Source of the DNA: Septoria linicola
Taxonomy: Eukaryota; Ascomycota; Dothideomycetes; Mycosphaerellales; Mycosphaerellaceae
Direction of reading: 5' to 3'
NCBI GenBank assembly: GCA_024114885.1
Contig: CP099421.1
Coordinates: 1 to 64,000 of the forward strand
Length of the DNA stretch: 64,000 bases
Part shown: positions 58,491 to 64,000 of the stretch, in pieces
Position numbering within the stretch: position 1 is the stretch's first letter
Layout of the letters: each line of letters starts with the position of its first letter
Notes under the pieces: generated by a model
What the model saw: the letters and a program-made list of their open reading frames with translations, nothing else
What the model was told of the DNA's origin: nothing
Databases searched by the model: none
Program-made: the position numbers and the translations under genes

Positions 58491-61400
58491 TAGATACTAG
58501 AGCTAAATTGACTAGTAAAGACTTCCTACCTATATAAGCCGTATATATAGCACGTATCGAAGGCGTAGTCGAGGTACTAGAGAGGAGTATTCGTTACGAA
58601 TACCTCCTAGATAATATAGTAGATATTAATATTATATCTTAGTCCTATACTCTTAAGTATAGGTTACCCCTAAGACCGAATATAGCCTTACTACCTACTT
58701 CTAGCTTCTTAGGTAATAAGGGCTATTATTACGAGGTATACTACCTACGCCTACGCCTTATAGACTCTATAGGAGCGACGCGTATAGGTAGTAGGATCTT
58801 CTATACCTTTAATATCCTAGAGCTAGATCTGATCGTAGGCCGACTATAGAGGAGGTCTTACTAGGTAATTAGACTACTAACGGACAAGTAGCTCTTTAAC
58901 TATACTAGCGAGACTAGTACGGTTCGCGTATAAGAAGCGTATAAGTTCTTTAAGGATATACGTAACGCTCTAGTAGTATACGCGGTAAGCGTATAAGGCG
59001 TAAGCGAGGAGCTTAAGCCGATTCCTAGCGAGTTTAAGTAATTCGTAGATATCCTTAATCTAAGTAAGAAAGTAAGGAGTAAGCTAGTCGAAGACGTAGA
59101 GTATACGATCGACTTAGAACTAGGGAAGAAGCCTCTATTTAAGCTCCTCTACTATTAATCTAGAAGAGAGCTAGAGGAACTTTAGAAGTACCTAAAAGAT
59201 ACGCTAGAGTATAATTAGATCGAGCGTAGCGAAAGCGAGGTAGGTACGCCTATCCTATTCGTGCTAAAGAAAAATAGTCGCCTTCGACTCTATATAGATT
59301 ATAGAGGGCTTAATAAGATTACTATTAAGAATAAGTATCTCCTACTACTTATTAGCGAGACGCTTAATAGGCTTATAGGTACTATATAGTTTACCTTCTT
59401 AGATCTTATAGATACGTATTATCGTATTAGGATCAAGCTAGCCGACTACTAGAAGATCGCGTTTCGTACGCGCTACGGTTACTTCTAATATAGGGTAATA
59501 CCTTTCGGCCTAACTAACGTACCTATAACCTTCTAGAGATATATTAACCGAGCCTTAGCCGGGCTCGTAGATACTAGTTACGTAGTATACTTAGATAATA
59601 TCCTAATCTATAGTACTTCGAGAGAGTAGTACGTATATAATATTAGCGTAGTACTTAAGAGGCTTAGGAAGTTCGGTCTATATATATAAAGGAAGAAATA
59701 TAAGTTCTTCTAGAAGGAAGTCGATTTCTTAGGCTTCGTAGTAATTACTAGAGGCGTTATAATAGACCTACGTAGGGTCGACGCTATCGCGGCGTAGCTA
59801 AAGCCTATAACCCTTATAGAGGTCTAATCCTTCTTAGGATTTACTAACTTCTATCGTCGTTTTATTCGATAGTACTCTAAGATAGTAACGCCTCTTATAG
59901 CTCTATCTAAGAGAGCTATTAAAGATAAGAAGCTAGGGCCTATCTAGTAGAGCGAAAGCGAGGAGTATACGTTTTAGTAGCTAAAGAAAGTATTCTAAAC
60001 TATACCGCTCCTTAGACACTATAATCCTACGTAGCCTATATATATCGAAACCGACGCGTTAGATTTCGTAATAGTAGAGATCTTAATATAGCTCTTTAAA
60101 GGGAACTAGTACCTGATCGTATTCTACTCGCGTAAGCTAATTACTATAGAGTATAATTACAAGGTATACGATAAGGAACTACTTATAGTTATAGAAGCCT
60201 TTAAGGCGTAGCGACCGTATCTCGAAGGCGTATAGTACGCGATTACCGTAATCGTCGACTACGCTAACCTTAAAGCCTTTATAATAATAAAGTAACTAAC
60301 GAGCTAATAAGTAAGGTAGGTAACCTTACTAGTACCTTATAATTTTACGATTAAGTATCGTACTAGTAAGCTAAACCCTACTAATACGCTATCGAGGCGT
60401 AGTAACTACGCTAGAGAGGCCTAGTATATATCTAACCTATTACCTACACTTTAGACTAAGCTAAAGGTATAGGACTCCTTAAGTTAATTATTACCTATAC
60501 GCGACGTAAATAACCCTATTATAGTACGAGTTCGAGCCGTATATACGACGTATTACGTAGAGCTACAAGAGTAGAAAGACTATAGTCCCTCTACTATAAA
60601 ACCTACTTAGTAACTAGTAATAGTTATAGATAGTAGTAGTAACCTACTATTATAGAGATATTACTAAAAGCGTTCGCTTAGTAGATCTTAGGGGTTACTA
60701 GCGAAGCGGATACGAAGCGTAGCTATAGAGGTAGAGCGTATACGTTACGATAGTAAAGCGTACGTAAGAATCGTAGAAGTCGTAAGCGAAGATAAGGACG
60801 TAGAGCGTAGATAGGTAGGACTACCTATAACTAAAGATTCTAACTCTAAAAGCGTCTAAACTATAGAACTAAGGAACGCCCTCTATTACTAGAGAGGTAG
60901 GCCGAATAGTATAAGCCTCGAAGAAGATACCGCCTATAGTAAGGTAGGCGTGTCGCTACTATAGCGAGTAGCTAGCGTAATAGTCGCGCGCGAACAACTA
61001 TACGCTAACGTTTCCGACCTTATATTTAGGTACGCTAAAGCGATTATATACGCGGAGCCGAATACCTACGTAGTATACGAGTAGGCGAAGTATAATAGAG
61101 GCGTATACGAACAATATAGGATTAAATATAATACCTTATTTATAGAAGACTACCTATATCTTCTAAAGGACTACGCCTTAAGGACGTAGGTAATACGTAT
61201 ATACTACGACGACGTCCTAGCTAGCTACTTTAGGAAAGATAAGACGCTAAAATTAATATAGTAGAAGTATTACTAGCTAAGAATAGCGACCGACGTAGCC
61301 GAGTATATAGAAGCCTACGAAGCCTACTAGTATACGAAGGCGAGGCGCTATCGCCTATACGGCGAACTAAAGTCGTTACCTCTACTAGAGAGACTATAGT

Positions 61401-62455
61401 AAGAACTAATAATAGACTTTATTATAGATCTTCTACTAAGTAAGCGAAACGTATACGTCTACGATACGATTCTTATAATTATCGATAGATATACTAAAAT
61501 ATCGATATTCGTTACTATAACTAAGAGATATATAAGCGCTAAGCTTACGAGTATCCTAAGTAACGAGGTCGTCTAATACTATAGTATACCTACTAGTATT
61601 ATAATAGATAGAGGCTCGGTATTTATAAGCTAGTTCTAGTTAGACTTCTACTACGAAACGTATATAAAGCGTAAGCTAAGTATAGCGTTCTACCCTTAGA
61701 TAGACGGACAGATAGAGCGTACTAACTAAACCTTAGAATAATACCTCTATATCTTTTATAATAAGTAATAAGACAATTAGGCTACTTTACTACCGTAAGT
61801 AGAGTTCGTATATAATAATAGCGACTACCCTACGCTACGTAAGAGCCTCTTTAATATCTTGTATAGGTTTAACTCTAAAATAGCGACGCGTATACGTAAC
61901 GCTTAGGACGAGCGTCCTAGGAGAGAGGTATCTATAGTAAAAGATATAGTAGAGAGACTTCGTAACGTATATAAGGAGCTATAGGAGCGCTAGAAAGCTG
62001 TAACCGACGCGTAAGCGAAGTACTATAACTCTTAGTACAAACTCTAGTAGTATAAGGTAGGAGACCTTATACTCTTATCTACTAAAAACCTTAACTTAAA
62101 CTAGCTAAGTAAGAAGCTAGTAGAGAAGTTTATTAGCTTATATCGAGTAATTAGCGTTATAGAGGCGTAGGCGTATCGCCTAGCCCTACTAAGTACTATA
62201 CGTGTCTATAATATCTTCTATATTTCTCTTCTTGAACTATAGCGAGAACTAGACGAAGCGTAGGCGTAGAGTATACTACTCGTAGACGACGAGAGCGAAT
62301 AGGAGGTAGAGAAGGTCTTAAAAACTAGGAAGGTTAAAGGATAATAGTAATACTTTATAAAATAGCGATATTAGCTAGAAGAGTATAACACCTAGGAATT
62401 AGTAGAGAACGTTAACGAGTATAAGGCGCTAGACGAGTTCGAAGTATAAGCGAAA
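58490..62455 (+). pseudogene. Gypsy B pol: protease, RT, RNase H, integrase, chromodomain; inactivated
   Basis: Protease-like LLDNIVDINIIS near 58,607 (family LLDSGADxNxIS). RT from about 59,230: LRLYIDYRGLNKITIKNKY, FRTRYGYF*Y*VIPFGLTN, and the active site at 59,588-59,602, Y-L-D-N-I where Y-L-D-D is required; the Asn codon is 59,597-59,599. RNase H around 60,050-60,420. Integrase has an HHCC region near 61,195-61,350 with His and Cys turned to Tyr, then a core with IIIDRGSVFIS near 61,600 and YP*IDGQIERTNQTLEQYL near 61,695. A chromodomain at about 62,310-62,455 reads VLKTRKVKG...FIK*RY*LEEYNTWELVENV; such domains direct chromoviruses to silent chromatin. The frame has many TAG/TAA stops. 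Confidence 0.9.
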
Positions 62456-63884
62456 CGCGTACGACGCGCGTAGACAAACTATGTTATAAGATATATATAT
62501 AGAAATTAGAAAGAGAGAAAATTATAGAGACCTAGTTCTACGATTACGACTACGACGCGTAAGCGCGCCGTAGCCGAGCTATCTTAGCCTTTATAGGCTT
62601 AGGGTATCTTAGTTATCGCTAGCGTAACGCTAGCGGAATAGTATCGTAGTTAGTACGCCTTAGACGCGATAAGTACGTATATCGCTAGACTAAACTAGTT
62701 AGACTCTTTACTAGAGCCGTCTTACTTATCTTCGTTACTAAGGGCTTTATTAGTAAAGGTAGTATTAGTAGTAGCTAGATCGAGGCCTGTACGGCGGCCG
62801 TACTACGCGTACGATTAGTATAAGAAACGAAACGGTGTCGAGTACGAAACGCCTAACTTACCTCGCGAGTAATCTAATATAGACTAGTAAAAGTACGGTC
62901 TAATAACTATAAGGTAACGATAGACACCTTAGAGAGACCCGCGCTTATAGCGCCTACGCCTCTACTACGCGGCACCTTCGTCTCGCCGACGTAGCGCGAG
63001 GCGTTATACTAGGTAGTAGAGAGGACCTAGTTAAGATAGGCTTAAGTAGTAGTAAGGGATTCTAGGAGGTCCGCGTGTAGCGTAGGGTTAGCGTTAGCGT
63101 TATAGTCGTACTTATCGATCGTATAGCGCGCGAAGACTATAGCGTCGTAGGTACTAGTAGTAGCTAGTAGGATAGGGTCGTAGTAGCGGTAACCGCGCCT
63201 AGTAAGTAAGTTAGTTAAGAGGCGTATACGAAGCGTAAGGGAGACGTACCTATAGCGATCGTAGTAGCGGGCTAACTAGCTAAAGGTAGTACTATAGCTA
63301 TTAAGTAGGACTAGTATTATAAGAGTTAGTATCGAGTCGTATACGTAAGGTAGCTAAGGAGCGAGCGAAGCTTAGGAGTAGCGTATACTAGTTAAGTTAT
63401 AGATCTAGCGAGTATAGCGAGTATAGCCTCGAGTAGTCTAACTCTTTCTCTTACTAGAGAAGAGGGTAGACGGCAGTATTACGTAGCGCTTATACTAATT
63501 AGGGTCGTTATTATCGTTATAGTTACGCTACTTACGCGAAGCGCTTATATTAAAAATAAGAGGGGTACTACTCCTTAGCTAGTTAGATAGGGATTCTATA
63601 TTAGATAAAGAAAAAGAAAGGTAAGCGAAGCGAGCGCGAAGCGTACGATATTTATATACGAGAATTAGAAGCGGCGGTTATAGAGCGTAACCTATCTTAT
63701 ATAAATTCCTAAAGAGGAAAAGGTAAAGCTAATAACAATCGTAACTAATAATAAGAAGACTAACGTCTATAAGGGGAATACCTACGCTACGTATACGTTT
63801 ACTCTATATAATACTTACGTTAATAAACCTATAATAAAGTAGAAGGTTATTAAGGACTCTCTAGCGTATTAAGACAATACTATA
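62456..63884 (+). other. 3' region of Gypsy B, no firm ORF
   Basis: Between the chromodomain and the polypurine tract is 1.4 kb of GC-richer, CpG-rich but still TpA-rich sequence. Arg-rich translations occur in several frames without a clear domain. It may be an untranslated 3' region or a lost extra gene. Confidence 0.4.
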
Positions 63885-63896
63885 GAAGAGAGGGGA
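63884..63896 (+). other. Polypurine tract of Gypsy B
   Basis: AGAAGAGAGGGGA lies just before the 3' LTR start at 63,901. Plus-strand priming from such a tract is general for LTR retrotransposons. Confidence 0.7.
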
Positions 63897-63900
63897 TAAT

Positions 63901-64000
63901 TATAAGAGCGTAGAGTAAATAGTCGAAGTAAAGGAAGGCTGCCTACCTTACTACCTTACCTTAGTATACTAGCTTATACCGAGTATACTTAGCGTATAGG
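63901..64000 (+). repeat. 3' LTR of Gypsy B, cut by the window end
   Basis: Matches 56,989-57,088 with four transitions in 100 bp. Confidence 0.9.

Larger units (their letters stand above)
56989..64000 (+). mobile_element. Ty3/Gypsy chromovirus B, RIP-damaged, runs off the window
   Basis: The 5' LTR is 56,989-57,193 and a second copy of its first 100 bp starts at 63,901, preceded by a polypurine tract. Between them the order is gag with zinc knuckle, protease, RT, RNase H, integrase, chromodomain, as in chromoviruses. It is inserted into A' after CTATTAC. The first 100 bp of the two LTRs differ at four positions, all C/T or G/A transitions. The body seen is about 7.0 kb including LTRs. Confidence 0.92.

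Noticed and set aside
1..64000. CRISPR arrays, bacterial operons, tRNA and rRNA genes
   Set aside because: The sequence is eukaryotic; repeats found are minisatellites or transposons, and I saw no tRNA or rRNA signature.

Overview
The window starts at a chromosome end: a C-strand (CCCTAA)n telomere followed by about 44.7 kb of subtelomeric repeats, a gene island of about 7 kb (roughly 44.89-51.85 kb) with normal base composition, and about 12 kb more of repeats running off the right edge. The TTAGGG-type telomere, short introns with CTAAC/CTAAT branch sites, and repeats almost stripped of CpA/TpG and enriched in TpA point to a filamentous ascomycete (Pezizomycotina) with strong repeat-induced point mutation (RIP). 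A Dothideomycete is a reasonable guess, but no gene here proves the species.

Layout, left to right. 1-360: telomere and short subtelomeric repeats. About 0.4-6.0 kb: minus-strand, RIP-destroyed SNF2-family helicase gene with several introns. 6.7-10.36 kb: a second long degenerate minus-strand ORF with a hexapeptide repeat. 10,514-16,812: full-length Ty1/Copia retrotransposon with 278-bp LTRs and a 5-bp target duplication. 16.9-22.5 and 25.0-28.9 kb: long degenerate plus-strand ORFs of unknown family, separated by a Pogo/Fot1-like DNA transposon (22,495-24,974). 29.34-30.59 kb: minisatellite with 64-bp units. 31.06-40.6 kb: Ty3/Gypsy element A, minus strand, split by a solo Copia LTR (33,743-34,019). 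40.6-44.88 kb: RIP-degraded sequence not identified.

The gene island holds a spliced DUF1993-type gene, a DUF6632-like membrane protein gene with one in-frame TAG, a secreted Gly/Ser-rich protein (minus strand, spliced), and a small cysteine-rich secreted protein with CC doublets and an unresolved reading-frame shift. The two secreted proteins are effector-like candidates by features only.

To the right are a RIP-degraded DDE-integrase DNA transposon (about 51.9-54.37 kb), the 5' part of a second copy of Gypsy A in the opposite orientation (54,367-56,988), and inside that copy a chromovirus-type Ty3/Gypsy element B (56,989 to beyond 64,000) with a chromodomain. The three reverse transcriptases have each lost catalytic Asp residue(s) to Asn through TG-to-TA changes, so RIP alone accounts for their inactivation. 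Nested insertions give a relative order: Gypsy A before the Copia solo LTR, and A' before B.
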